Below are positions 1-8,093 of a DNA stretch of 64,000 bases, piece by piece. The position numbers and the translations under genes were made by a program. The notes under the pieces were generated by a model that was not told where the DNA came from, did not search any database, and saw nothing but the letters and a program-made list of their open reading frames with translations. The stretch is from Devosia lacusdianchii. GTDB lineage: Bacteria > Pseudomonadota > Alphaproteobacteria > Rhizobiales > Devosiaceae. Location: NCBI RefSeq assembly GCF_022429625.1, contig NZ_CP092483.1, forward strand, positions 1,550,001 to 1,614,000. The letters run 5' to 3'. Every line of letters begins with the position of its first letter. The stretch's first letter is position 1.

Positions 1-84
1 TTTTTTACATTTTTTCTGCGCGAAGCTTGGCAGCTGCCCGTCGAGCATGTTCTCTCTGCCCCTGTTTGAAAGAGGATTGCCGCT

Positions 85-405
85 ATGACCGACCCGCTGC
101 CAGCCGTCACCGCGCCGCAAAGTCGTGCTGGCCGTGCCCTTATCGGCTGGTCTGTCGCGGCACTGGCCGAAGCCACCAACATGCCGCAGTCAGAAATCGA
201 GCAGTTCGAGGCGGAAACGCTGCGGCCCGATAGCGATTGCCATCGCGCCATCCGCACGGCGCTGGAAGCCAACGGCGTGCTCTTCCTGCCCGAACAGGGT
301 GGGGAGGGCGTCGGCGTGCGTCTCAAGTTTCCGCGTCAGACGGTCAAGCGCATTCAGACTTGGGAAGGGGAGGGCGGCGCCACCGGCGAAGACGATATCG
401 TCTAG
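85..405 (+). CDS. small XRE-like helix-turn-helix protein
   Basis: A 106-aa protein whose residues 12-45 resemble an XRE-type helix-turn-helix (ARALIGWSVAALAEATNMPQ followed by EIEQFE). This is the pattern seen in many small rhizobial regulators that continue with an ALEANGVLFL-type strand and a GVGVRLK segment. It probably binds DNA or acts as an accessory to a regulator; no target is visible. The ATG is preceded by an AGAGG ribosome-binding site about 8 bases upstream. Its stop codon overlaps the 3' end of murQ by 4 bp in convergent orientation. The HTH assignment rests on pattern resemblance only. Confidence 0.7.
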   Translation: MTDPLPAVTAPQSRAGRALIGWSVAALAEATNMPQSEIEQFEAETLRPDSDCHRAIRTALEANGVLFLPEQGGEGVGVRLKFPRQTVKRIQTWEGEGGATGEDDIV

Positions 406-1298
406 CGCCCCAGCGCGCTCAGCACGGGCCGCAGCTTGCCATCATTCTCGGCCAGCAGCCTCCGCGCGGCGTCAACGCCATCCGCTCCGGCGGCAAGCAC
501 TATTGCCACCTTGACTGCGCCGTGCGCCTGTTCCAGCGCCGCGGCGGCTTTCTGGTCATCCACAGCTCCGACCGCCATGACGATCCCCTTGGCGCGACCG
601 CGTAGCTTCATATTGTCGGCGATCAGATTGACCATGAAGCCGTCATGCACATGTCCCAGATGGATCGCCATCATGGTCGACAGCATGTTGAGCGCGATCT
701 TCTGCGCTGTTCCCGCACCCATACGGGTCGAGCCGGCGATCACCTCGGGTGGCGTCGCGAGGCACACCGCGACATCAACTTTGTCGAACAAGGGCGCGCC
801 GTGATTGTTGGAAAGGCCCACCGTGCTCGCTCCTGCCGCGCGCGCTGCCTCAACAGCCGCCATGGGGTAGGGCGTGTAGCCGCTTGCGGTGAGCGCGATG
901 ACGCAATCGCCGGGGCCAACGCCCGCCGCCGCGATTTCCGCGCGCGCCGCGTCGGCGTCATCCTCGGGACCGCCCTCCATGTCGGTAAGCGCCGCGACCC
1001 CGCCGGCCAGCAGCACCTTGATGCGATCGCGTGCAATGCCATAGGTGCCTGGTATTTCGAGCGCGTCGGCCAGCGCCATCAAGCCTGAGCTACCGGCCGC
1101 GGCGTAGATCAGCCGATGGCCGCCCGCGATGCTCTTGGCCGCCAGTTCTGCCGCCGCCGCGATTTGCGGCACCGCGTGTTCCACAGCTTCGGCGGCTTCT
1201 ACCTGGGCCCGGGCGAGAATCGACAAAGCCTCATTGGCCGGCAAGGTGTCGAAGCCCGCCGCGTGGACATGTGTCATCTCGGTTTGCGTTGCACTCAT
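402..1298 (-). CDS. murQ: N-acetylmuramic acid 6-phosphate etherase
   Basis: Cleaves the lactyl ether of MurNAc-6-phosphate to give GlcNAc-6-phosphate and D-lactate in cytoplasmic peptidoglycan recycling. From the ATG at 1298 it has 298 aa, the usual family length, with a SIS fold. Visible signatures are RLIYAAAGSSG (62-72), the EIPGTYG segment with Glu81, the MEGGPEDD segment with Glu108, and EVIAGSTRMGAGTAQK followed by NMLSTMMAIHLG. An in-frame upstream start at 1340 is possible, but it would run through a repeated 20-bp operator-like site, so 1298 is preferred. It is divergent from the GntR/SIS/nagA operon, whose NagA would use its product. Confidence 0.93.
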   Translation of the reverse strand: MSATQTEMTHVHAAGFDTLPANEALSILARAQVEAAEAVEHAVPQIAAAAELAAKSIAGGHRLIYAAAGSSGLMALADALEIPGTYGIARDRIKVLLAGGVAALTDMEGGPEDDADAARAEIAAAGVGPGDCVIALTASGYTPYPMAAVEAARAAGASTVGLSNNHGAPLFDKVDVAVCLATPPEVIAGSTRMGAGTAQKIALNMLSTMMAIHLGHVHDGFMVNLIADNMKLRGRAKGIVMAVGAVDDQKAAAALEQAHGAVKVAIVLAAGADGVDAARRLLAENDGKLRPVLSALGR

Positions 1299-1319
1299 GC
1301 CAATACTCCAGTCATGGTA

Positions 1320-1339
1320 ATGATGCCAAAAAAATACCA
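1320..1339 (-). promoter_or_regulatory. putative GntR/NagR operator, murQ side
   Basis: Read on the minus strand this is TGGTATTTTTTTGGCATCAT. It agrees at 18 of 20 positions with the plus-strand site at 1456-1475. It contains a TGGTAT hexamer and a TGGCAT hexamer 11 bp apart (one helical turn). It lies 22 bp upstream of the murQ ATG, where a repressor could block transcription. Related HutC-subfamily regulators of GlcNAc genes recognise TGGTAT-containing sites; binding here is inferred. Confidence 0.55.
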
Positions 1340-1455
1340 CTTGTCTAGCCGGGCCAAGAAAGCCGTCCGCTCAGCATCGAGAGTTCTGCCAAAAAGCTCA
1401 GGAATCCCAGTCTGATACCCCTGTCGTGCATAATTTCACATTAGGGCTTGGTGAA

Positions 1456-1475
1456 TGGTATTTTATTGGTATCAT
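1456..1475 (+). promoter_or_regulatory. putative GntR/NagR operator, gntR-nagA side
   Basis: TGGTATTTTATTGGTATCAT, made of two TGGTAT hexamers 11 bp apart, the partner of the site at 1320-1339. Each copy is oriented toward the gene it would control, which suggests one regulator co-represses murQ and the gntR-SIS-nagA operon. Confidence 0.55.
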
Positions 1476-1618
1476 GTTGGTCGCGGGGGAAGGGTTGGAG
1501 AAATCGCGGATTTTTAGTGATATGCATCGCGGATCGGGGCTAGGGCGAAGCAAATGAGTAGGCTTTTCGAAAGGCTCCGCAGCAACCAGCCTACGCATGC
1601 GCAGCCGGGGGTAGAAGA

Positions 1619-2407
1619 GTGACCGACCTCTCCAACAGTTTTTTTGCCGATGGTCCGGTAGTGCTGCCGTCCGGCGGCCCGCTTTACCTGCAGCTCAAGC
1701 GCTGGATCGAGGACGCCATCCACAGGGGCGAGATCAACCCCGGCGACGCCCTGCCGTCCGAACGCGATCTTGCCACCAAGGTCGATGTCTCCCGCGTCAC
1801 CGTTCGCAAGGCGGTGCTGCAATTGGTCAAGGACGGGGTGCTCGTGCAGCGCCACGGTTCGGGCACCTTCGTGGCCCCGTTGACCCAGCGCGTCGAACAA
1901 TCGCTGTCCCAACTCACATCCTTTACCGAAGATATGGCACGCCGCGGCATGGCGGTGCGCGCTGAATGGCTCGATCGCGGCCTTTATCTGCCGTCGCCTG
2001 AAGAAACCGTCATTCTGGGCCTGTCATCGGGCGATCAGGTGGCGCGCATTTCGCGCCTGCGCCTCACCGGCGAAACGCCGCTCGCTATCGAGCGCGCCAG
2101 CCTTTCGGCTCGGGTCTTGCCCGATCCCAAGGCGATCGCCGACTCGCTCTACAAGCACCTCGATAAATCAGGCAATCGCCCGATCCGCGCCATTCAGCGC
2201 ATAAGGGCGGCCAATCTCGACGAACAGGACGCCTTCCTGCTGCAAGTCCCGGTCGGATCGGCAGGCCTCAATATCGAGCGCACGTCCTATCTCGCCTCGG
2301 GGCGCGTCATCGAATTCACCCGCTCCATCTATCGGGGCGATACCTATGACTTTGTCGCCGAACTCAGGATCGGCGACTCTCCTTCCACTGGAGGCACCAA
2401 GACGTGA
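1619..2407 (+). CDS. GntR/HutC-family transcriptional regulator (NagR-like)
   Basis: 262-aa regulator with an N-terminal winged helix-turn-helix (about residues 20-85, including the GDALPSERDLA and VSRVTVRKAVLQLVKDGVL signatures) and a C-terminal UTRA effector domain typical of the HutC subfamily. It starts with GTG at 1619. It is the first gene of an operon, overlapping the next gene by 4 bp (GTGA). Its position with a GlcN-6-P deaminase, nagA and a divergent murQ suggests that it senses an amino-sugar phosphate such as GlcN-6-P or GlcNAc-6-P and represses both transcription units; that is inference from context. Confidence 0.88.
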   Translation: MTDLSNSFFADGPVVLPSGGPLYLQLKRWIEDAIHRGEINPGDALPSERDLATKVDVSRVTVRKAVLQLVKDGVLVQRHGSGTFVAPLTQRVEQSLSQLTSFTEDMARRGMAVRAEWLDRGLYLPSPEETVILGLSSGDQVARISRLRLTGETPLAIERASLSARVLPDPKAIADSLYKHLDKSGNRPIRAIQRIRAANLDEQDAFLLQVPVGSAGLNIERTSYLASGRVIEFTRSIYRGDTYDFVAELRIGDSPSTGGTKT

Positions 2408-3432
2408 CGAACCAGACCTATATGCGGCAAGAAGTCGAGGCTATTCCCAGCGTCGTCGCCACCTTCCTCGACAAAAGTGGCCCCGTACTCGATGCGGCCG
2501 CTGCCGCTTTGCGTGACCGCGATCCGCTGCTGGTTGCCACTGTCGCCCGCGGTTCGTCCGATCACGCCTGCTCCTACCTTAAATACGCTATCGAGTTGAC
2601 CCTGGGCGTACCCGTCGCGTCCATCGGCCCATCGGTTGCATCCATCTACGGCAAGGATCTCAAGCTGCCGGGCAGCGCGGCCATCGCTATCTCGCAGTCG
2701 GGAAAATCGCCTGACATCGTCGGCATGGCCCAGTCGGTGCGCCGCTCCGGCGCGATCACCATCGCCATCACCAACACCGCCGACTCCCCGCTGGCCGCGG
2801 CGTCCGACTTCACCATCGACCTGCATGCCGGCATCGAGAAGAGCGTTGCGGCCACCAAGACGTTCGTGACCTCTGTCGTGGCCGGCCTCTCGCTGATCGC
2901 CCGCTGGAGTGGCGACCAGTCCCTCAGCACCGCCATCAGCGATCTTCCCAACTCGCTCGCTAAGGCCGTCGCATGCGACTGGTCCGAAATGATCGGCGCG
3001 CTCGATGGCCAGAACGCCCTCTACGTGCTCGGTCGAGGCCCCGGCTTCGCCATCGCCAATGAAGCGGCGTTGAAATTCAAGGAAACCTGCAACATCCAGG
3101 CCGAGTCCTATAGCGCTGCCGAGGTGATGCACGGCCCGGTCGCCATCGTAACTCCGGGCTATCCCGTGCTGGGGCTCGCGGCCCGCGACGCTGCCGAAGC
3201 CTCCGTGGCCGATATGGCGCACAAGCTGGCCGGGCAGGGCGCTCTCGCCTTCCTCACCAGCGATCGTCCTGGCGCTGCCAGGGCCTTGCCATTCGCGGCG
3301 ACCGGCCATTCGGTCACCGATCCGCTGGCGCTGATCGTCTCCTTCTATGGCTTTGTCGAAGCGCTGTCCCGCCATCGCGGCTTCAACCCCGATGTGCCCC
3401 CAGCTCTCAAGAAGGTCACCGAAACGGTATGA
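2404..3432 (+). CDS. SIS-domain glucosamine-6-phosphate deaminase (NagB-II type)
   Basis: 342-aa protein with two SIS domains and no glutaminase domain, so it is the isomerase half of GlmS standing alone. Motifs are VARGSSDHACSYLKY, AISQSGKSPD and ESYSAAEVMHGP, typical of the NagB-II/AgaS group that converts GlcN-6-phosphate to fructose-6-phosphate plus ammonia. GTG start, overlapping the regulator stop by 4 bp; its own stop overlaps the nagA start by 4 bp (ATGA), indicating translational coupling. It would complete the route MurNAc-6-P to GlcNAc-6-P to GlcN-6-P to Fru-6-P. A related sugar-phosphate isomerase role cannot be excluded. Confidence 0.85.
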   Translation: MTNQTYMRQEVEAIPSVVATFLDKSGPVLDAAAAALRDRDPLLVATVARGSSDHACSYLKYAIELTLGVPVASIGPSVASIYGKDLKLPGSAAIAISQSGKSPDIVGMAQSVRRSGAITIAITNTADSPLAAASDFTIDLHAGIEKSVAATKTFVTSVVAGLSLIARWSGDQSLSTAISDLPNSLAKAVACDWSEMIGALDGQNALYVLGRGPGFAIANEAALKFKETCNIQAESYSAAEVMHGPVAIVTPGYPVLGLAARDAAEASVADMAHKLAGQGALAFLTSDRPGAARALPFAATGHSVTDPLALIVSFYGFVEALSRHRGFNPDVPPALKKVTETV

Positions 3433-4589
3433 GTGATCTCGTCGCCATTTCGGGTGCCCGCATCTTCGACGGGCACGACTGGCATGACGATGCCGCGCTG
3501 CTGGTCGAGTTCGGCCATGTCGCCGGCATCGTTCCGTCGAACGCGGTTCCAGCGAATGCTGAAACCGTCCATCTTGATGGCGGCATGGTCGTGCCCGGCT
3601 TCATCGATCTGCAAGTCAATGGCGGCGCCGGCATCCTGTTCAACAATGAGCCGACCGTCGAAGCGATCCGCGCCATCTGCGCCGTGCACGCCCAGTTCGG
3701 CACCACGGCACTGCTGCCGACGCTGATCACCGACACGGTCGAGGTCAACATCGCCGCCATCGCCGCCGGCAAGGCCGCGACCGAGCAAGCGGTGCCCGGC
3801 TTCATCGGCCTCCACCTCGAAGGCCCCCACCTGTCGCTGGCGCGCAAGGGGACGCATGATCCGGCACTGATCCGCCCGATGGACGACAGCGACCTCGCGC
3901 GTCTCATCGCCGCCCGCGCCGATCTGCCCAACCTGCTCTGCACCGTGGCCGCAGAAACCGTGACACCGCAACAGATCGCGGCTCTTTCGGGCGCCGGGAT
4001 CACCGTCAGCATCGGCCACTCCGATGCCGGCACCGACACCACGCGCGCCGCCTTCGCATCGGGCGCCACCATGGCCACGCACCTGTTCAACGCCATGAGC
4101 CAGATCGGCAACCGCGAACCCGGCGTGGTCGGATCGGTGCTCACCACCGAGGGTGTCTTTGCCGGCCTCATCGCCGATGGCATCCATGTCCACCCGGCCT
4201 CGATCGAAATCGCCCTGCGCGCCAAGCAGGGCCCGGGCCGCATTTTCCTTGTGACTGACGCGATGTCGCAGACGGGTACGGATATCCAGACGCTGACGCT
4301 CAACGGCCGCACCATCACCCGCGCCGATGGCGCCCTGCGCCTGGCTGATGGCACGCTGGCCGGCGCCGATCTCGATATGATTGATGCCGTCGAGTTCATG
4401 CATACGACGATCGGCCTAAGCCTCGACGAGGCCGTCCGCATGGCCTCGCTCTATCCGGCCGAGGCGATGGGCATCCAGGCCGAATACGGCCACCTCGGCG
4501 CTGGAGCCTTTGCAAGCTTCGTGCATTTGTCCGATGAACGGCAGGTGCGGTCCACCTGGATCAACGGCAACAGGGCGTTTCAAGCTTAG
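3429..4589 (+). CDS. nagA: N-acetylglucosamine-6-phosphate deacetylase
   Basis: 386-aa amidohydrolase that removes acetate from GlcNAc-6-phosphate to give GlcN-6-phosphate. Seen in order: PGFIDLQVNGGAG near residue 60 (the family's DxQxNG metal-site strand), GLHLEGPHL carrying the metal-binding Glu, IGHSDAG, THLFNAMS, GLIADGIHVH and the catalytic-Asp motif LVTDAMSQTG. Length is normal. It is the third gene of a tightly overlapping operon behind the NagB-II deaminase. No GlcNAc kinase or transporter is present nearby, so the substrate may come mainly from MurQ or from transport encoded elsewhere. Confidence 0.95.
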   Translation: MSDLVAISGARIFDGHDWHDDAALLVEFGHVAGIVPSNAVPANAETVHLDGGMVVPGFIDLQVNGGAGILFNNEPTVEAIRAICAVHAQFGTTALLPTLITDTVEVNIAAIAAGKAATEQAVPGFIGLHLEGPHLSLARKGTHDPALIRPMDDSDLARLIAARADLPNLLCTVAAETVTPQQIAALSGAGITVSIGHSDAGTDTTRAAFASGATMATHLFNAMSQIGNREPGVVGSVLTTEGVFAGLIADGIHVHPASIEIALRAKQGPGRIFLVTDAMSQTGTDIQTLTLNGRTITRADGALRLADGTLAGADLDMIDAVEFMHTTIGLSLDEAVRMASLYPAEAMGIQAEYGHLGAGAFASFVHLSDERQVRSTWINGNRAFQA

Positions 4590-4614
4590 CCGCCCCAACA
4601 GCGGAGTTTGAGCG

Positions 4615-5238
4615 ATGAAGATTGGCGTTCTCGGCACCGGCGAAGTCGGTCAGGCTCTTGCGCGCAAGCTGGCTTCCGACGGCCATGACGTGCTGATGGG
4701 CGCTCGGTCCGCGACCAACGAAAAGGCTCAAGCCTTTGCTAGGGACACCGGCAATAAGGCGGGCGCTTTTGCCGATGCGATCCGGCATGGCGAGTGGCTT
4801 TTCGTCTGCGTGGACGGCGCCCATACCATCGAAACCCTTCGTTCTGCCGGGCCGGACGCGCTTGATGGCAAGATCGTCATCGACATCTCCAATCTGCCGG
4901 TCCCCGATCCCAGCGACAAGGGCTCGCTGGGCCTGACGGTTCAGCGCACCTTTCCAAACGCGCGCGTGGTCAAGACGCTCAACTGTGTCTCGGCCGAGCT
5001 TATGACCGATCCCGCCCGCCTGCCGGGCAATCACACGGTTTTCGTATCGAGCGACGACGCCGAAGCCAAGGCGGCCGTGGTCGACCTGCTCGCCGGTTTC
5101 GGCTGGAAATCCATCGTCGACCTCGGCGGCATTGCTTCTGCCCGCGGCCCCGAGCACTTCGTCGCGCTCTGGGTAGAGATCTATGGCGCGCTGGGCATCA
5201 CCGACTTCAACTTCGCCTTCCTGCGCGGCCAGGGCTGA
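4615..5238 (+). CDS. NADPH-dependent F420-reductase-family dinucleotide-binding protein
   Basis: 207-aa Rossmann protein beginning MKIGVLGTGEVGQALARKL, with a GxGxVG nucleotide loop and a second strand ending VLMGARS that suits NADP(H) binding. The family is named for F420:NADP oxidoreductases, but in Proteobacteria most members have no assigned substrate and F420 is not expected. It lies 25 bp after nagA with a GGAG-type ribosome-binding site and may be the last gene of that operon. The specific reaction is unknown. Confidence 0.75.
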   Translation: MKIGVLGTGEVGQALARKLASDGHDVLMGARSATNEKAQAFARDTGNKAGAFADAIRHGEWLFVCVDGAHTIETLRSAGPDALDGKIVIDISNLPVPDPSDKGSLGLTVQRTFPNARVVKTLNCVSAELMTDPARLPGNHTVFVSSDDAEAKAAVVDLLAGFGWKSIVDLGGIASARGPEHFVALWVEIYGALGITDFNFAFLRGQG

Positions 5239-5239
5239 A

Positions 5240-5983
5240 TTAGCCGCGCGCGATATAGGGCATGGTCGTCGCCATCACCGTCATGAACTGCACGTTGGCT
5301 GATAGCGGCAAGCCGGCCATATAGAGCAAGGCCTCCACCACATGCGCAACATCGAAAGTCGGTTCCGGCATAATCGTGCCATTGGCCTGCAGCGAGCCGC
5401 TATTCATGTGGCTGGTCATGTCGGTAGCGGCATTGCCGATATCGATCTGCCCGCAGGCGATGTTAAAGGCCCGGCCGTCAAGCGAGATCGCCTTGGTCAA
5501 TCCGGTAATGCCATGCTTTGACGTCGTGTATGACGCGGCACCGGGCCGGGGCACATAGGCCGAGATCGAACCATTGTTGATGATCCGCCCGCCCTGCGGG
5601 CTCTGATCGCGCATGGCACGGAACGCCTCGCGCGCCACATAGAACGCGCCATTGAGGTTGGTATTGATCATTTCCTGCCAGGTCAGGACATCGAGATCAC
5701 CAAACGACGTCGCCGGCGCAAACCGCCCGGCGTTGTTGAAGACGACATCGACGCGGCCATACCGCTCCTTCACGCCGGTGAAGAAATGCGCCACCGCCGT
5801 TGGGTCCGTCACGTCGCATTCGCCCCAGTAACCGCGCGTTTCGGCTGCCACGGCCTGCAACGCATCGGCGCGACGGCCACAGATCGCCACCTCATAGCCC
5901 GCCGCGGCGAAACCCAGCGCCGCCGACTTGCCGATCCCCGAGCTCCCGCCGGTGATTACGGCCACCTTACCCTTGTTCGCCAT
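5240..5983 (-). CDS. short-chain dehydrogenase/reductase
   Basis: 247-aa classical SDR from the ATG at 5983, chosen because a strong GGAGGA ribosome-binding site lies just upstream; an in-frame start 25 codons earlier has no such site. Visible are the cofactor loop [10 protein letters not shown], the NNAG motif, and the catalytic Ser...YTTSK set ([20 protein letters not shown], then KHG). It reduces or oxidises an unidentified carbonyl or alcohol with NAD(P). Convergent with the preceding dinucleotide-binding gene, with 1 bp between their ends. Confidence 0.88.
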   Translation of the reverse strand: MANKGKVAVITGGSSGIGKSAALGFAAAGYEVAICGRRADALQAVAAETRGYWGECDVTDPTAVAHFFTGVKERYGRVDVVFNNAGRFAPATSFGDLDVLTWQEMINTNLNGAFYVAREAFRAMRDQSPQGGRIINNGSISAYVPRPGAASYTTSKHGITGLTKAISLDGRAFNIACGQIDIGNAATDMTSHMNSGSLQANGTIMPEPTFDVAHVVEALLYMAGLPLSANVQFMTVMATTMPYIARG

Positions 5984-6433
5984 GCTTCCTCCAATTGTGG
6001 CGCCCCTGTTCGGACTGCCACCCTGATTCCCGATTCCGTCCACATTGCCACCACTCAAGCGCTCCGTGTGTGTCCCGGCCTTTTAGCGGGAAAACGGCCT
6101 GGCAGACGCTTTCCTGAAGCGCCAAACTGCCACTAAACCCTTCAAAAGCTGCGGAATTTAACGCTTCATTTAGCCGGGTTAACAGGTGGTTTCCATCTGT
6201 GTGCTGAATCTGCAACATCCGGTTCGCAACCATATTGCCTGCCCGGCAAAACGGCTTTTGCGCGATTGCGTCATTTTCCGTCATGCGTAGAGTGGGTCTT
6301 GCGAATCCATGCATGGGATCGTTTGTCGGTCGCAGCGCGACGGCAACACACTGCACCACGAATAGTGTGGTCGCGTTACGACAAACCTGCTGGGCAACCG
6401 GCACCAAGAATGACTGACTTTGGAGGTCAACTA
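5984..6433. promoter_or_regulatory. SDR / porin divergent intergenic region
   Basis: 450 bp with no convincing gene. It holds the SDR ribosome-binding site at its left end and, at its right end, a perfect GGAGG ribosome-binding site at 6422-6426 for the porin. The long leader is typical of a strongly expressed porin, but I could not assign a promoter or a regulatory RNA with confidence. Confidence 0.45.
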
Positions 6434-7867
6434 ATGAAACTCAAGAGCCTTATCCTCGGTTCTGTTGCTGCTGCCGGTCTCTCGACCGCTGGCTTCGCTG
6501 CCGATCTGGGCGTCCTCACCTCGCTGGACGTCTGCGACGAGCTGGGCCTGTCGGGCCTGACCATTTCGTCCGACACCAACTGCCTGCAGATCTCGGGCGG
6601 CGTCTCCTACGAATTCAACTGGGGCGATTTCCGCACCGAAGCCACCGTCGCTCGCACTCACGACAGCAACCGCGCTGTCTCGATCGGCAATGCTCCGACC
6701 GACTGGAACAGCAAGGTTGAAGCCTGGCTCAAGTTTGTTGGCACCGCTTCGTCGGACTTTGGTCCTGCCAAGGCTGTGATCAAGCTCAAGTCGATCGAAT
6801 TCACCCGCGTTAACCGTGGCGAACTCGACGCCGTTGCTGGTGTGGACACTGTTGTCGACAACGATGGCGAACGCGATGGCGTCTACATCGATGAGGCTTA
6901 CGTCTCGATCGGCGACTCGACCGTCATCATGGCTGGTAAGAAGGGTTCGATCGCGAACCTGGGCGACGACGAGCCCTTCAACTATCTCGGCCTGTTCGGC
7001 TCCGACGGTATCGACGGCAAGGGCGTTGGCATCGACGGTGACACCACCTATCTCGGCGGCCATGTCATCCAGGTCGTTTCTGATCTCGGCAACGGCGTTA
7101 GCGTCGGTGTTGGTCTCGAAAACCTGAACGGTAGCAGCGACCCGCTGCCGCTGTCGGCCGCAAATGCTCCCTTCACCCACGGCACGCTCGTTGGCGTTGT
7201 TAGCTACGCTGGCGAAAACCTCACCGCTCACCTGACTGGCGCTGCCTTCGGCATCCTCGACGGTACGGTTGAATCTTGGGCTGTGCATGCTGGTGCGACC
7301 GGCACGTTCGACGCCTTCAAGGTTCGTGGCGCTATCGCTTACTGGGATAACGTGAAGTTCAACGGCCAGACCGCTCTTGGCCGCAAGGGCATTGCTGCTG
7401 GCGTGTTCGGCGAGCAGGACCTCCTGAACGCCCTGGTCAGCGTCGAAGGCACCTTCGATTTGTTCAAGATCGCCCTGTCGGGTGAAGTTGCCAGCGTCTC
7501 TGGCGCTGTTAGCTACACCGACTTTGGTGTTGGTGGCTCGATCGGTGTGACCGTCACTGAAGGCGTGTCGATCAACCTCGGCGCTCGCTACTTCCAGGAC
7601 GGCCTCGCTGTCGACGCTTCGGACGACACCTTCCAGGTTTCGGCTCAGCTCGTTGCTGCCGTCACCGAGACCCTCAAGGTCACCGGCGAAATCGGCGGTT
7701 ACTTCGGCGATGCGGTCACCACCGCAACTGCCGGCGACAACATCTACTACGGCAACGTTGGTCTCGATTGGGCTCCTGGCGGCGGTTTCACCTCGTCCGT
7801 CAAGGGCGAAGTCAACAGCGAAAGCGCCTACAAGGTTACCTTCAAGGCTGCCAAGTCGTTCGAGTAA
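6434..7867 (+). CDS. alphaproteobacterial outer-membrane porin
   Basis: 477-aa precursor with signal peptide MKLKSLILGSVAAAGLSTAG cleaved near FAA, followed by the VCDELGLSGLTISSDTNCLQ segment, which resembles the conserved N-terminus and Cys pair of Brucella/Rhizobium Omp2-type porins. The rest is Gly- and Asp-rich alternating beta strand. It forms diffusion channels in the outer membrane. The ATG at 6434 is chosen over an upstream in-frame start because of the signal peptide and a GGAGG site. Codons are strongly biased (GCT, GTT, CTC, AAG), unlike neighbours, fitting high expression. It ends at a strong terminator. The mature C-terminus ends in SFE rather than in a terminal Phe. Confidence 0.88.
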   Translation: MKLKSLILGSVAAAGLSTAGFAADLGVLTSLDVCDELGLSGLTISSDTNCLQISGGVSYEFNWGDFRTEATVARTHDSNRAVSIGNAPTDWNSKVEAWLKFVGTASSDFGPAKAVIKLKSIEFTRVNRGELDAVAGVDTVVDNDGERDGVYIDEAYVSIGDSTVIMAGKKGSIANLGDDEPFNYLGLFGSDGIDGKGVGIDGDTTYLGGHVIQVVSDLGNGVSVGVGLENLNGSSDPLPLSAANAPFTHGTLVGVVSYAGENLTAHLTGAAFGILDGTVESWAVHAGATGTFDAFKVRGAIAYWDNVKFNGQTALGRKGIAAGVFGEQDLLNALVSVEGTFDLFKIALSGEVASVSGAVSYTDFGVGGSIGVTVTEGVSINLGARYFQDGLAVDASDDTFQVSAQLVAAVTETLKVTGEIGGYFGDAVTTATAGDNIYYGNVGLDWAPGGGFTSSVKGEVNSESAYKVTFKAAKSFE

Positions 7868-7890
7868 TCCTCGGATCGTACTGCAATACG

Positions 7891-7925
7891 GAAAGGCCCG
7901 GCTCACGCCGGGCCTTTCTGATTTT
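7891..7925 (+). terminator. rho-independent terminator of the porin
   Basis: Perfect 12-bp stem GAAAGGCCCGGC / GCCGGGCCTTTC with a TCAC loop (7891-7918), 23 bp after the porin stop and followed by a T-containing stretch. Confidence 0.9.
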
Positions 7926-8093
7926 GAGGACGCGGAACTGTGATTCGTCGCGATTCATCTGCACGCATGAAAATCGGGCGGCGACGGCCCGATTGATGCT
8001 TTAAAAACAACGGTTTACGGCTTCCATTTTCGTTTCCACACATCGCGAAATGCACTAGCGTTGGCCCAATTGCGGCATGGCATTGGGACGAGA

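Larger units (their letters stand above)
1299..1618. promoter_or_regulatory. divergent murQ / gntR control region
   Basis: 320 bp without a supported gene. It must hold the promoters of murQ (leftward) and of the GntR operon (rightward). It contains two near-identical 20-bp sites in opposite orientation (1320-1339 and 1456-1475), listed separately. The stretch from 1480 to 1618 would be a long untranslated leader for the GntR gene if the promoter overlaps the right-hand site; I see no riboswitch or attenuator I can name in it. Confidence 0.7.

Noticed and set aside
1..84. Search for a partial gene at the left window edge
   Set aside because: Only an AT-rich start and the ribosome-binding site of the HTH gene are visible; no frame is open from the edge with conserved content.
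2344..4403. Long minus-strand frames (343 and 352 codons) opposite the SIS and nagA genes
   Set aside because: Antisense shadows produced by high GC third positions; the plus-strand proteins carry clear family motifs.
6158..6172. TTAA-N7-TTTA, a near match to a CtrA box, upstream of the porin
   Set aside because: One mismatch in a short AT-rich motif and no second site; not strong enough to report.
6431..7906. 491-codon open frame on the strand opposite the porin
   Set aside because: It is the antisense shadow of a strongly codon-biased gene, has no ribosome-binding site and matches no family.
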